From the NCBI GenBank assembly GCA_037039685.1, contig JAWNGF010000009.1, forward strand, positions 1,302,001-1,366,000: 64,000 nucleotides of DNA, given 5' to 3'. A program made the translations under genes and the position numbers. Of this stretch, positions 1-11,114 are shown piece by piece. This stretch comes from Ceratobasidium sp. AG-K (taxonomy: Eukaryota; Basidiomycota; Agaricomycetes; Cantharellales; Ceratobasidiaceae). Positions within the stretch are counted from its first letter, which is position 1. Every line of letters begins with the position of its first letter. A model generated the notes under the pieces. That model saw nothing but the letters and a program-made list of their open reading frames with translations. It was not told the origin of the DNA and ran no database searches.

Positions 1-229
1 CTGCCCACGTCTTCAAGACATCAATTTCTCAGGAATGAGTAAGCTTGAAGCGGGCCCGCTCGCACGGATGATAGAGGCAAGTTTGACCTCGTCTAACATT
101 GGGAACCCCACTGCTCCTACTCCGATCCGGAATCTAATTGTTGATGGATGTTGGAACATTGATGCGGAGACCCTGCCATGGATGCGAGCCCATGTAAATG
201 GCATTGTCAGCTGTGTGTATAGAGCATGA
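1..229 (+). CDS. 3' end of F-box/LRR-like gene (partial)
   Basis: This is the C-terminal part of the gene whose other copy ends at 26820. The frame reads through the left edge and stops at 227-229. It matches the tail at 26592-26820 with a few substitutions (Ser for Arg near base 90, Thr for Ala near 170). The tail ends in a leucine-rich segment with the motif IRNLIVDGCWNIDAE. The family joins an N-terminal TPR-like region, an F-box and degenerate LRRs, and would be expected to recruit targets to an SCF ubiquitin ligase. The fuller copy at 24920-26820 is broken, so this one may be a pseudogene too. Confidence 0.6.
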   Translation, partial: CPRLQDINFSGMSKLEAGPLARMIEASLTSSNIGNPTAPTPIRNLIVDGCWNIDAETLPWMRAHVNGIVSCVYRA

Positions 230-1753
230 GTGGGTGCCTATTGTTCGATGAAGAAATATTTTGATGAGTGGCAAATTTTGGTAGTTTTCTTGAACGTGTG
301 CTGGAATAGGAGATGCTTGCTTGACTCCTCTTCATCAATAGTCTAAGCTAAATGGTTTGGTGTGTTAGGGAGATGCATCTGTTTTGGATTGTTCTGCTGA
401 GTATTATTTACTATTAAGATGTAAGTTTAATTTGAGTGTTATAAGCTTATGTAGTAATTCGGTATGTCTGGGTAGGTCGTTTGTTCCGAACCGTTGGGGT
501 GTATGCTTGATCCAAGTAAACGATCCAAGGGACAGATTCACGTGACCCATTTGACCTCTTTGGTCCTCCAGAATCATATTTTCCCTCCTCCACTGGTGCC
601 GTCAACACAACCCTTGTACCCTTGACTCTATAGGCGACTTTGCGGACGAAATGTCACCTTCGGGTAACTTCACCTAGTCTCCTTGGTCGAGACCTTTACT
701 AGCAGTTTTTTCTTGCGCTGCGCCCTTCCGAGCTCGGAGCACGCCCTTGGGTTCTTGGCTCGCGTTTTGTTCTGGGGTAACTCTGGACCGATCCCTTCTG
801 AAACTCTATGTGACTTATCATTGGGGCTCTGTTGTGAATCCCACCGTGCTTCCAGCAGACTGGCTTTGCCTGATTTGTCTCCCATTTGGTTACGGGAGTC
901 TAGAGCCATTGCAATAGACTAGCTTCGCGATAACCCGGGTCGGCCATCCCATATAACGGTGATTCGCTCCATAGGGGAAATACATCAGTCCAAATTGCTC
1001 CTGCACGTCACTTTGGGCTGTGGGCACCCAGTTTATTGGTCATACACTCACTTCGATTCGCATCTCCCGATATTCCCGACAGCGCTGTGCATTGCTCGCT
1101 ATTGTACTCTTTATAATGGCATCAACTCGGTGGCTTGCTTCGACTTTGCGCTCAGACGACGCCGTGATCGGCCGAGAAATCGTGTCGCACGTTGGAATTC
1201 ATTCGAGTTCGCAGTAGGGAATTGAGCTGTAGAATCGGAATCCGCTTGACAACTTCGGACCAGTCGTTACACGGCGACCTGGATCTAATTACGCCATTAC
1301 ATGTGGTCTTGCTTCATTCTGGACGCGTCCAGACAACGCGATCGGCGCTCTATCGGACAAAAATAAAGTGGACTGCCGGAAATGCAAAGTCAATAGAATA
1401 GCACACTTTGAATGTTCGCAGTCACCGGGTTGGATACGGCCAATCGCACAGGGCGGGGACGACGTTGACTGCGCATCGAGCTGCAATCTTGTTTTGTGTT
1501 AGGCCGGACAGCTAGGCGATATGTGTCGACCTCGAGCCGCTCTCGGAGCCTTGCATTCGAAATGTTGGTCATTAGAGTTTGAACCCCAGAAATGGACAAT
1601 ACAATTACATCGCGGAAACTATGCAACCGCAAAGACTAAGATAGATAGCCGCGCGCAATACGTGAATGTGACGAAAGCTCACTCGCCGCTGGGCGATGTG
1701 ATTCGACTCCGGTTATCGCCTAGGCCTCCCTACACTCTCCTATTCATCCCGTC
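230..1753. other. Intergenic, no gene recognised
   Basis: About 1.5 kb between the F-box gene tail and the 3' end of EAF6. It holds only short overlapping frames of 60-90 codons with no recognisable motif or convincing splice pattern. I see no RNA gene or simple repeat. Confidence 0.6.
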
Positions 1754-2379
1754 CTAATCTTCCGAGGTCATCCTTGGGCGTTTCTTGCGCGTAGTACCAG
1801 CCAAAGGCGGGGTCCCCTCATCATCTCGTTGGTTGTTGGGTCGTTTTTTCTGTTTCGCGTCGCGGTCACGCCGCGAGTCGATGCTTCTCGCTTCGCTTCC
1901 CTGACGTGCGGCAGGCAGTGAGACGGTGACATGCGTGGTTGCTCCGGCGTCGTCTGCCGAACGATCTGCATCTCCGTTGACGATGAGAGACTAGGAAGAA
2001 AGTTTGATAAGGATAGTAAACGGAAAAACGAAGGTCCTTACTTTGCCAAACGTAGTACTGCTGTTGGAGAATAACCGGTCACTATCGGTCACCTCGTACT
2101 TCTTCCGGTTGGCGGCGTTGGGGTGCTTGAGATAGTTTTCAAAACCTTGAATGATATTTCCTCCAGAGTTGGTGGTTTCTGTAAGATAAGTCCCTTCAAA
2201 GTTGTATATCTGCGACTCGAGAGCCGCCTGCAGTGGCAGAAAAAATCAGAAAGTAAAACAAAGAAAAGTACAGGAAAACCTACCAGTTGTTTATCTATCT
2301 CCTTGCGCTTCAAGAGAGCATTGGTAAGATCTTTGCGGGCGGCCTCGTAGGCAGCTTTTCCTTCCGCTTCGGTGGACAT
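1754..2379 (-). CDS. EAF6: Chromatin modification protein Eaf6 (copy A)
   Basis: Subunit of the NuA4 and NuA3-type histone acetyltransferase complexes (MEAF6 in animals), acting in the nucleus. Three exons on the minus strand, 2379-2284, 2227-2042 and 1990-1754, join in phase 0 to give 172 aa. Introns are GTAGG...CAG and GTAAG...TAG. Residues about 1-45 form a charged helical/coiled-coil region; residues about 36-60 hold the family hallmark (ESQIYNFEGTYL, then GNIIQGFENYL). The C-terminus is basic and low in complexity (RKKRP), ending SED. The ATG at 2379 is the first in frame. It faces the MBOAT gene across 251 bp, which probably serves both promoters. Confidence 0.9.
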
Positions 2380-2630
2380 GGCATGGGCGAGGTTCGTGTT
2401 CGTGGCTTGATGACTCAGCCAAGCGCTACGTCATTTCGGGCCAATGTGGTAACCATCGGCCTTCGTGTCCCAAAAATGATCACCGACCACGCCTGCGAAC
2501 ATTTAGAATCCCACGACACCAAGCGCTCCCAACAGCCCCTACTATCGTTTACAGGGAGCAGAGATGAGCGCACATACCATGCTTACCAGGTACGCAAAGT
2601 CCATCTCTGGTCTGGGTACTCTAGTTCTGA
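2380..2630. promoter_or_regulatory. Shared intergenic promoter region EAF6 / MBOAT gene
   Basis: The 251 bp between the divergent start codons of EAF6 (minus) and the acyltransferase gene (plus) must hold both promoters, unless 5' exons were missed. I see no clear TATA box. Confidence 0.4.
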
Positions 2631-4080
2631 ATGATAGAATCCATGCACAGCCTAGTCAAGGCATTTCGAGTTCTCGTCCCGGAGCCAAAGGATAGAATAC
2701 CCCTGACTTGGACCAATTCCCCACTTGTAATCTTACCAGTCGTCCCCCTCCTAGTTCTTTCGTATCTTGCAAGGCGCCCACGAACATACTTGCTCCGACT
2801 CGCTGTATTGCCACTCGCGGTTTGGTCAACCCTCAGCGCAGCGTATACTTACGAATGGGTAAACCCGGTCTACAATGTTTATAATTTTGCTTCGGGTCAG
2901 TAGAATTGTAATTCAGCTTTGATGGCCGGCTACTTACGCTCAAGGTTTGAATTCTTCTAGGTCTTTGGGGGATGTTCGCCCTTGTAAAGGCCATAGAACT
3001 TGCTTTGGTCCCTCAAGGTCGCTTGAAGGTTAGGGAAATCGAGCCCGGAGTGTTGAAATCGGGAGCGAGCAATGGAACCACTTCGCCACGTGATAAACAA
3101 GACTCAAGACAACCTGGTTTGTGGTATTCCCTTCGTCATGGGTTCCTTGACGCTTGCGAACTTCTCAGTAGCATGCGCGGCGTTGGCTGGGACTATGGTA
3201 CCGGGAACGACATCTATATTCCACCTGAACGCCGGCCCCTCGAGAGGGGTGCTTTCCTCAGGTCGACTCTGCGGCACACTCTTGCTTATTATCTGCTCCT
3301 TGATATAATCGACACTGGCTTTAAATTAGTACCCGGCGTCTCTTCGCCGTCTGGTGGCTCTATATTTTTCATGAATCTACCCTTTATTCCCCGTATGCTC
3401 GTATCAACGGGGCTACATTTCGCGACTGGTGTAGCTTTCATTGCCGGGTTTATTATGGTCTATGGCATTCTTACGTTAATATGTGTTTCGTTTGGACAAT
3501 CTCCATCGGCATGGCCTCCAGTCATGGAGCAGCCTTGGGTTACAACTTCACTTCATGACTTTTGGGGTCGTCACTGGCATCAGCTTTTACGCCAAACATT
3601 CTTCATCGGTGGCGGCTACCCGCTCAGCTTCGTTTGCGAATCCATCACACGCCCCTTGTTCGGCAACAAAATGGCGCGCACCGCTGGGCTGATGGGTCTC
3701 GTTTTTGGCACCTTTACTGCTAGTGGCTTGTTCCACATGTTTGCGACGTATGCGATGGGACGCGGAATCGAATGGAAGGTTGTTGGATTCTTTTCAGCAC
3801 AGGGAGTCGCGCTTGCGCTCGAGCGAGTTTGGAGAGCTACGACAGGTCGGAGGGTTGGTGGATGGTGGGGCCGCGCCTGGTCATATGCCTGGGTCGTTAT
3901 CGGCGGCCAATTATGCTGTGAGTGTGATGCAAAGTACCGATTTTCCAGCGAGATCCTAAGACTATTATAGTGGACGCCTGGCATAGAAGGGGCCTTGGGG
4001 GTGGAATGGTCATCCCACCTTCTCTCTCTCCCGTCCGTTTGGTCATTCTTCCCCTGCTCTTGAAGATTTTGAAACTATGA
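2631..4080 (+). CDS. MBOAT-type wax-synthase-like acyltransferase (copy A)
   Basis: Multi-pass membrane acyltransferase of the fungal wax synthase-like MBOAT group. Exons 2631-2895, 2961-3917 and 3971-4080 give 443 aa with consistent phases. Hydrophobic segments occur near the N-terminus (LVILPVVPLLVL) and repeatedly through the middle. The family signature is the segment SLHDFWGRHWHQLLRQTF, followed by ASGLFHMF, whose His is the likely catalytic residue. The last exon adds VDAW-type residues (DAWHRRGLGGG), a common C-terminal pattern in the family; without this last intron the frame would end early at 3970. An alternative start exists at Met5. The family acylates fatty or terpenoid alcohols; the substrate here is unknown and no terpene synthase is nearby. 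Confidence 0.8.
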
Positions 4081-4802
4081 CGTTTTGCCCGAGTGTAATG
4101 TATCCGTAGCATCCCCGCGTTTCCATAATTAACTACGATCAGATTAGCGCTTTTGCCAAGGTCTACAATAATGTCTAGGTCATATGCCCCAGCTGCGTGA
4201 TTGCGCTCAACCATTTCGGAGCATTCATGGAGGTTAAACTCGCTCAGCCTATGCTAAGTCCAGGGGCCATTCCTACACAAGCGGGACCCGATACTCGTTA
4301 AAGGCGGGCTGTAGCTCTTTAGCTTTGATCGCTTCTCTGACACAGAACAATTCTTAACATTCATTCGCGACCGTTACTAGTAGTAGTTGTACCCACGAGG
4401 AGCCAAGTCGGGTCACGTGCCCCTCCGGCTGTCGGAGTCTCGCGAGAACCTCGCACTACTTCGGAAGGAAGCACGATAGGCACCATGCAACCGACAATTA
4501 TGGTTGACAAGTCTATCATAATTGGTTACGATTCTGGTAGTATCCATACCATGTGCCGAACGCAAAATGCGCTATTACCTTTCGGCAGTCACCAGTACTG
4601 TTCACTACACCGACAATACCGCGTCACCTAGAACCTGACCAACGTTCTTGGCTGCGGCAATAATAATGAGCGATTTGTGCAATGTTGCCCACCGCAACAT
4701 AGAATCGGCATAAAAAGTCGGAATGAATTGCTCCAAGACGAACAACCCCCACCTTTCACTCTTCTTCGCTCCAGATCTTTTTTCTCCGCATATACACCGA
4801 GC
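4081..4802. other. Intergenic / promoter of AA9-CBM1 gene
   Basis: No gene seen. An A/T-rich element reading ATAAAAAG near 4710, about 90 bp before the AA9-CBM1 start codon, is a plausible TATA box. A CTAGTAGTAGT run near 4378-4388 is too short to call a repeat. Confidence 0.4.
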
Positions 4803-6173
4803 ATGAAGCCTCAAGTGATTGCCGCGTCCCTCGCATTATTATCGGCCCAGGCGGCTGCACATACTATTTTCCAGGTGCGTATGCTAGTTGCACTCGTGTG
4901 TAACCCGAGCTCATTTTATCGTAATGCGTTATTTAGGAACTCTGGGTCAATGGTGTTTCTGCAGGGCATCTCAAGGGTATTCGGTACCCAAATTATGATG
5001 GTCCAGTAACTGACGTTACTAGCAATGATATCATCGTGCGTTTGCATTTCTTATACCATACCCGACACTTATGCCAGGGATTTTGACTAGTGCAATGGCG
5101 GAGTCAACCCCCTTGTTACTCCCTACGACAAGACTGTTATCGATGTTCCTGCAGGGGGCACCATTACCCACGAGTGGCATCATACGCTCACCAGTGCAGG
5201 CACCGGCGATGTTGATGACCCTATTGCCGCGGGGCACTTGGGTCCTGTCATGGGTGAGCATAATAAACAAACTCTTTTGGCTATTCTAACGACTTGATTA
5301 GTCTACTTGGCAAAGGTTCCTGATGCAACTCAAGAAACCGTGACTGGTCTCAAGTGGTTCAAGATTGCTGAAGATGGTTTGGATGCCAACGGCCAATGGG
5401 CTGTTACTCGTCTCTATAACTCAGGCGGAAAGGCAACCGCCGTTATTCCCAAGTGCATTCCCTCTGGCCACTACTTCCTCCGGGCAGAAATTATTGGTGG
5501 GTGCATTTTTGTTACTCGCAATATCCTTTAGCTAAAATATCCCTATATAGCTCTTCACAGCGCGGGCTCCTATCCCGGTGCCCAATTCTACATGGAGTGC
5601 GCCCAGATCAATGTCACGGGAGGTGGAAGCGCGTCTCCAGCGACTGTGTCATTCCCTGGTGCCTATGCTGGTACTGACCCGGGTGTCACAATCAACGTGA
5701 GTGACTAATTTTTCAGCCTCTTGCCGACTTATTTACTAATCTGCATGTTAAGATCTACGTGAGTCAAACGCTAATAAATGCCGCTACGCATATAGCTAAC
5801 TTTTATCCCCATAGTACCCTCCAGTTACCAACTATACCGTTCCCGGGCCGCGTCCGTTTACTTGCGACGGCGCCTCAACTGCCCCAGTTACAACCGCTGC
5901 TTCTTCAACGGCCAGTGGATTCGTCACCTCGACAATCAGGTCCACTACCACCGCCAGTCCAACCACGACCACCGCTCCTGCAACCACTACCAGTGCCGCC
6001 AGCGGTACGGTCGCGAAGTACGGCCAATGTGGTGGTACTGGCTGGACGGTGAGCGATATATTGACTCCCTGTGCGAGAAACACGCTAACTCGTTCGTGTG
6101 ATAGGGCGCGACCGTCTGCGTTTCTGGGTCTACTTGCACCAAACTCAACGATTTCTACTCCCAGTGCTTGTGA
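4803..6173 (+). CDS. AA9 lytic polysaccharide monooxygenase with CBM1 (copy A)
   Basis: Secreted copper enzyme that oxidatively cleaves cellulose. Eight exons: 4803-4874, 4937-5035, 5091-5253, 5302-5496, 5551-5696, 5753-5758, 5815-6048, 6105-6173; 327 aa. Residues 1-19 are a signal peptide ending AQAAA, leaving His20 as the N-terminal copper ligand. The second brace His lies in [11 protein letters not shown] and the axial Tyr in [12 protein letters not shown] Ser/Thr-rich linker follows, then a C-terminal CBM1 ([12 protein letters not shown]...SQCL) with its cysteines and aromatic residues. The sixth exon is only 6 nt (Ile-Tyr), restoring the conserved NIYYPP segment; skipping it would keep the frame. 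A second AA9 gene follows on the same strand. Confidence 0.92.
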
Positions 6174-7351
6174 TCGCAGAAAAAATTGGCATTGTCTCTG
6201 GCCTGTCTTCGTAGCAATAGAATTACTCTTTTCAGTTTTCTGGACTGATCTTCGAGCTCCCGAGCTTGGTGGTACAGATCCGCCTATGCTCGGCAGGGTT
6301 AGAAGGTCCCAAGTTACAACCGGGTAAGCATTCGGACTGACACACAAAACCTTTGTGCTCTCGTTCAGAATGCCCATCGGTTGTGCATTTGCACCGGTTT
6401 ACTCCGAGTGTATGCGGAGCAAAAATATTCGGTAGGACAGTTCTGAATTTGACATTCCTTTGTGGGCCTGGCAGATGAAATAGTCTACATCTTCTGGTAT
6501 ACACATCTGGCTACATGCTAACACCTGAAGGTGCGGAATCAGATGGCTAAAAGTGAATATCCGTGAATACCTCGTTCGGATGGCGTGCCTCCCTTTCAAC
6601 CAGCGCCTAGGACTAGCCGTCGAAATTACCCGGGTAAAAGGAGGCATCATAAGCCTCAGCCCCCTGAGTTGAAGTCCGGTGGAAGACCTACTTTCCCTAT
6701 TTTTCTCTTCATTCCACAACTCACTGAGTTGTTCCAACGAGTGGAGCTGAGCTTCACAAACATTCACCGTACTGATGTAGTCGTCTAAACGCTCATACCC
6801 TGCGGGCCCTTCCACTAGCTCCTGGGTGCATTCTTAATAGGAGCCACCCACAAATAACCAAGCTATTGTACTGATCAATGTAGCACTTTCGGATAGAGCC
6901 CAATGCTTCAGAATCCCGTAAAATAGGGGCTGTGATGTGCTCTATTTTGTTCGTGGCACCGCCACCCGCTCTGGACCCTGAGCATCCTTTGTTGCCCAAG
7001 GCCAGCACTCATTGTTGCCAAACAAGCTCCGATACGCTTTGGGGTCTCATCAGCCATCCATCAAAGGTCCAGTTCCAATAACCACCGTTTGTTATGCCCT
7101 CAAGCTACAATGGAACGAAGAACAACGAGAACTCTCCCATCCTCGCTCGACTTGTATAAAGCGCACCCGTCATGCGCGGCTAATAACCAGTCTCTCCTCC
7201 CTTCCCCATCGTTATTTGGCTCTTCTTTTTTCTCGGTTTGACGACCTTGCACGCTTGGACGTACTTAACGACTTTACATTTCATATTTGCGCCGGACGCT
7301 TGATTGATACTCTACCTGACGGTGCCCTTACCACTATATACTACTTTCACG
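6174..7351. promoter_or_regulatory. Intergenic with TATA box of second AA9 gene
   Basis: About 1.2 kb with no convincing gene. A minus-strand frame of 138 codons (6815-6399) has no recognisable motif. A TATAAA at 7155-7160, inside CTTGTATAAAGCGC and about 190 bp before the AA9 start codon, is a good candidate TATA box. Confidence 0.45.
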
Positions 7352-9114
7352 ATGAAGACTAGCACGTGTTCCATTCTTTTTACCACTTTACTCGCTCTCG
7401 CCATCCCTCGTCGTACCGAAGCACATGGATTCGTGGGAAAGGTCCAGATCCAAGGAGGCGCCTCATTCACCGGCCCAAAGCCTGGTGCAACCGGTGCCAA
7501 CAATTCTCCCATTCGTGGCATCACCGACCCCTCCCCCGTAAAGAATCTTCAGAGCAAGGACATGATTTGTGGGCTTGGTGCTACCGCCGGATCTACGGTT
7601 GCTTCTGCCAAACCTGGTGACACCCTCATCTATTCTGTAAGTCAGCCTTCTTGTCAGCGGTTCTTTGTTCTCATAATCGTATGTAGTGGGCCAACAACGT
7701 CGCTGAGAGTGGTAACTGGATTCACGATACCGGCCCGATGATGACCTACTTTGCCCAGGTTCCCCTGGGCCAGGTAAATCAATATCACCTTTTGACAACC
7801 CTTTATTGATTTGTTTCGTAGACGGCTGATAAGTTCGATGGGGTTGGTGCCCAGTGGTTCAAGACTGACCAAGTCGGAAAGAAGAAGAATAAATGGGTCC
7901 AAGGGTCACTGATGACGGGCGCCACCTTCAAGACTAAGATTCCGGAGACTCTTGCCGATGGGGATTACCTCGTGCGCCACGAGGTTTGTCAATTTATACC
8001 CTTTGCGACTAGGTCTGACCTTTCTTTAGATTATTGCCCTTCATAACGCAGCTGACAAGGGCGGGGTCGAGTTTTATCCGTCTTGGTATGTGACCGGTCG
8101 TCGAACAGTTTCCATGTTCTTATGTGATGTTGTACTAGTCTTCAGCTTCGTATCAAGAATTCCAACGCTGGTAACGCGTCGGTCACTGCTACCCCAACTC
8201 TGTCGTTCCCAGGCGCATATACCGCAACCGACCCTGGTCTTCTCGTCAACGTATTCAGCCAGGCCCCGGACGGCAGCGAGTACAAGTTTCCCGCCGGCCC
8301 AATCGCGGAAGTCTCGGCTCCAGGAGCGACTGGCAACTCACCCAACTTGCTAGTTACCCAATCCGTCCCCTTGTCTACTGCTGAACCCACCAGCACCTCA
8401 AGCACCTCTACGGTCGCCTCGTCCACTCCCGTAGTCGCAACTTCTGCGACTTCAACTGCTATTGTGACTCTGACCGCCTCTACCACGACTCTATCCACTG
8501 CTACCCCAACGCCTCTTGGCCTCCAGGCCATTCGTCAATCCAACGGTCGCGCGGCGCAGGACCTGAACCTTCGATTCAGCACACTCTCAGTCACGGACAA
8601 ATGTGAACCTCGTGAGCCTGGTTGCGTTGGCGGCCAATTTGCCGTCTGCAACGCCGACGGGACGTGGTCCACCCAGGGCGCCTGTTTCACTGGATCATCC
8701 TGCTTCGCCGTGCCATTGAAAACTACGAATGGTACCCAGATTGGCTGTGTCCCTGAGTTTGTGGTAGTACAAGAGATGATTGATGCGGGAGTTGGGAGTT
8801 CTGTCACTGGCACTCAAATCGCGACTCCCATGGTATCGAGCACTAGCACTTCGTCGGTTACAAGCACGGTCATATCGACGGGTATCCTTTCCTCCGTTAC
8901 TGCCACCCTCCTTCCTAGCACACTGTTACGGGTTTCCGCCACTTCCACGACTACCTCCGGCGCGCTCTCTACCACCTCCACGTCGATTATCGTGCCTACT
9001 CCCACTCCCGTAGCAAATAATGGCGGTGCTCCTGCCATTGTTATAGGAAGTGGATCCAGGCCAGCTCGCCGCATGCTCCGCTGGGAGCGTCGTGGTATGA
9101 GCATGCGCTTCTGA
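7352..9114 (+). CDS. AA9 monooxygenase with Ser/Thr linker and Cys-rich C-terminal domain (copy A)
   Basis: Secreted copper monooxygenase of family AA9. Exons 7352-7636, 7687-7773, 7822-7983, 8030-8085 and 8139-9114 give 521 aa, about twice a bare AA9 domain. A signal peptide ends near residue 24 (RRTEA), leaving His as the mature N-terminus (HGFVGKVQI). The second copper His is in NWIHDTGPMMTYFAQVP and the axial Tyr in EFYPSC with QLRI following. After the catalytic domain come a Ser/Thr-rich linker, a Cys-rich module (KCEPREPGCVGGQFAVC ... GACFTGSSC ... IGCVPE) with spacing like chitin-binding CBM19-type modules, then a second Ser/Thr-rich stretch and a basic tail. No CBM1 and no hydrophobic GPI tail. 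Module assignment is by cysteine pattern only. Confidence 0.85.
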
Positions 9115-9771
9115 CACTAGCCGCCATCGAATTCAATGCAACCACTGTTGTTTTCTTTTAATATCCACCACTCCTTTACATTATTTCTTCTTGCTTTTAT
9201 TTCCCCATCTATAAGAGGGGCACGGACCTGCATCTGTGTAAACGTAGGCTCTGTCGGTCTTATTGAATTAATGTCTCAAGTGTACTTTACTACCACCAAA
9301 TAATCCAATTCCCGCTTCGTCCATAGTACGTGACCGAAGAGCTCAGTAACAGTCGATTCACTGGCATTTAGGTAGAAATCTTGAAGGATTGTAATATATA
9401 AATCAGCCCGGGGGAACACACGCCACACATTGAATACTTTATAATACGAATGCATTTCAGCTCTATTATCCCCCGAGCTTGTCTGTTCAATCGATTGAGG
9501 TAGGAGCATGTCGCGTCGATTGACCTTGCCTACAAGAAAAACAGGGATGAATGCGTGCTGGGTAAGGGTCCGCGGATATTTCTGCTTGGTTTATATTTGG
9601 TTTGCGTTGTCATACTTACTCGGCGCTTGCCAACTTCGCATTTCGGCGCCGTCGGCCGAAGCTGCTTGGGAGCCCAAGCCTCGGTCGTCCTGGCACTTAC
9701 GACTTAAAAAGCCCTAGAATAACTATACCGCCCCATACGCTCAAATTCCAGCTCGTTAACTCAGTTTACCT
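9115..9771. other. Intergenic, no gene recognised
   Basis: The 657 bp between the second AA9 gene and the methyltransferase hold only short frames lacking motifs. An A/T-rich stretch TAATATATAAAT near 9390 is too far upstream of the next start codon to call a TATA box with confidence. Confidence 0.4.
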
Positions 9772-10797
9772 ATGGCCGAAACCACGAAAGACACCTGGTC
9801 AGCGTCCCAGTACAACAAAGCTGCCTCTTTTGTCTATTCCGATGCATATACCCAACCTGTGCTAGATCTGCTTGCTCTCAAGCCAAACGAGTGGATTCTA
9901 GATCTTGGGTGCGGCACTGGGGAGCTGACATATCGACTCCAGGAATTTGTAGGGGCGAACGGTGTTATACTTGGTGTGGATGCTAGCGAAAGCATGGTGA
10001 GTGGAATATTAGAAATTTGTATCCTAGAGTCCCATGAATAACGTTCTTATTGTAGCTCGAGAAAGCAAGGAATAACGGTGTAAGGGATAGTTTCTGCTGC
10101 GACATTCAAAAGTTGGTATTTCCCGAGGAGTATCAACACCTGCCTGGTAGATTTGACGGTAAATTTGTTCCATCATGCCACTGTTTGAAATCTAAGCACT
10201 TGCTAGCCGTGTTTACCAATGCCACCCTTCATTGGTGTAAGCGGGACCCCCCGGCCGTTGTAAAAGCCGCTAAAAGTGCCTTGAAGCCGGGAGGCAAGTT
10301 TGTAGGAGAATTCGGGGGGTATTTGAATTGTATAGGTAATTATGAGGCAAGGCGACGTGCGAACAAGGGGCGGTGCTTACTCTTTGCGATTGCAGGCGTA
10401 CGCTTGGCATTGCATAAAGTGCTGAAAAATCGAGGCATAGATCCCGAAAGTGTAGACCCCTGGTATTTTCCTCGCCCAGAACATTACGCAAAGGCGAGCA
10501 CGAACTTGATATAGTCAATAAATGCCTAAAGTCAATCTTGCACAGACACTTGAGTCTGGGGGCTTCAAGGTTGAACACATCTCCCTTAATCCGCGAATTA
10601 CGCCCCTTCCGGGACCTCTAACCGAGTGGCTCTACACATTCGCCCGAAACTCGGCACTCGCAGGGATGAATGATGAGGAGGCCAACGGCGTGATCCAGGA
10701 AGTTTCGGATCTTTGCGAGCCAGATATGAAGGATGAAGCCGGCGGATGGGCCATGATGTACGTTAGACTGAGGTTTCTTGCCACCGTTGCCGTGTAG
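9772..10797 (+). CDS. SAM-dependent class I methyltransferase (copy A)
   Basis: Small-molecule-type methyltransferase with a Rossmann SAM-binding fold. Exons 9772-9996, 10056-10158, 10207-10335, 10396-10493 and 10546-10797 give 268 aa. Motif I is ILDLGCGTGEL at about residue 43, followed by the acidic strand end GVDASESM that binds the SAM ribose, and a post-motif VFTNATLHW typical of the Methyltransf_11/25 group. The fourth intron (10494-10545, 52 nt) must use a GC donor (AAG|GCGAGC, acceptor CACAG) to join HYAK to TLESGGF; reading straight through hits a stop. The substrate is not evident, and no biosynthetic partner genes adjoin it. Confidence 0.8.
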
Positions 10798-11114
10798 ATT
10801 GCTTAGCACAAAAATGGATTGGCGGTTATCTATGGAATATAATTAGCTCACACAGCGGGGGTGAGACTATACATAACCACTTTCAATGATCAGCACTGCC
10901 ACCCCCCTAACGACGTCATACATGCTCCAGCCTAAAATTACATCATTCATCGCATCGTCGCCGGGCTCCGAGCGTTTTATAGTTATCGGTTTCGTCTATC
11001 TTGAGCCTTGACATCACCTCCGCCGTTGCCGAGCATTCACACGAGCAGTCGTCCCTACAAAAGCCGTCGTCGTCGAACCAGATACGCTTGCCTCCCCCTT
11101 GACGTTTTGCCAGC
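10798..11114. other. Intergenic between methyltransferase and phosphate carrier
   Basis: The 317 bp hold the terminator of one gene and promoter of the next. I see no distinct motif. Confidence 0.35.

Noticed and set aside
2972..3970. Stand-alone 332-residue membrane protein
   Set aside because: It is the middle exon of the MBOAT gene; good splice sites on both sides join it to an N-terminal membrane exon and a family-typical C-terminal exon.
5832..6377. 181-codon minus-strand frame
   Set aside because: It lies opposite the Ser/Thr linker and CBM1 of the AA9 gene; long antisense frames are expected opposite repetitive Ser/Thr codons.
6399..6815. 138-codon minus-strand frame between the AA9 genes
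   Set aside because: No motif and no support beyond being open; preserved in both copies but so is all flanking non-coding DNA.
8142..8531. 129-codon minus-strand Val-rich frame
   Set aside because: Antisense shadow of the AA9 Ser/Thr linker.
10522..10797. Separate small gene starting MPKVNLAQ
   Set aside because: Its frame continues the methyltransferase fold once the GC-AG intron is removed; the apparent start is intronic.
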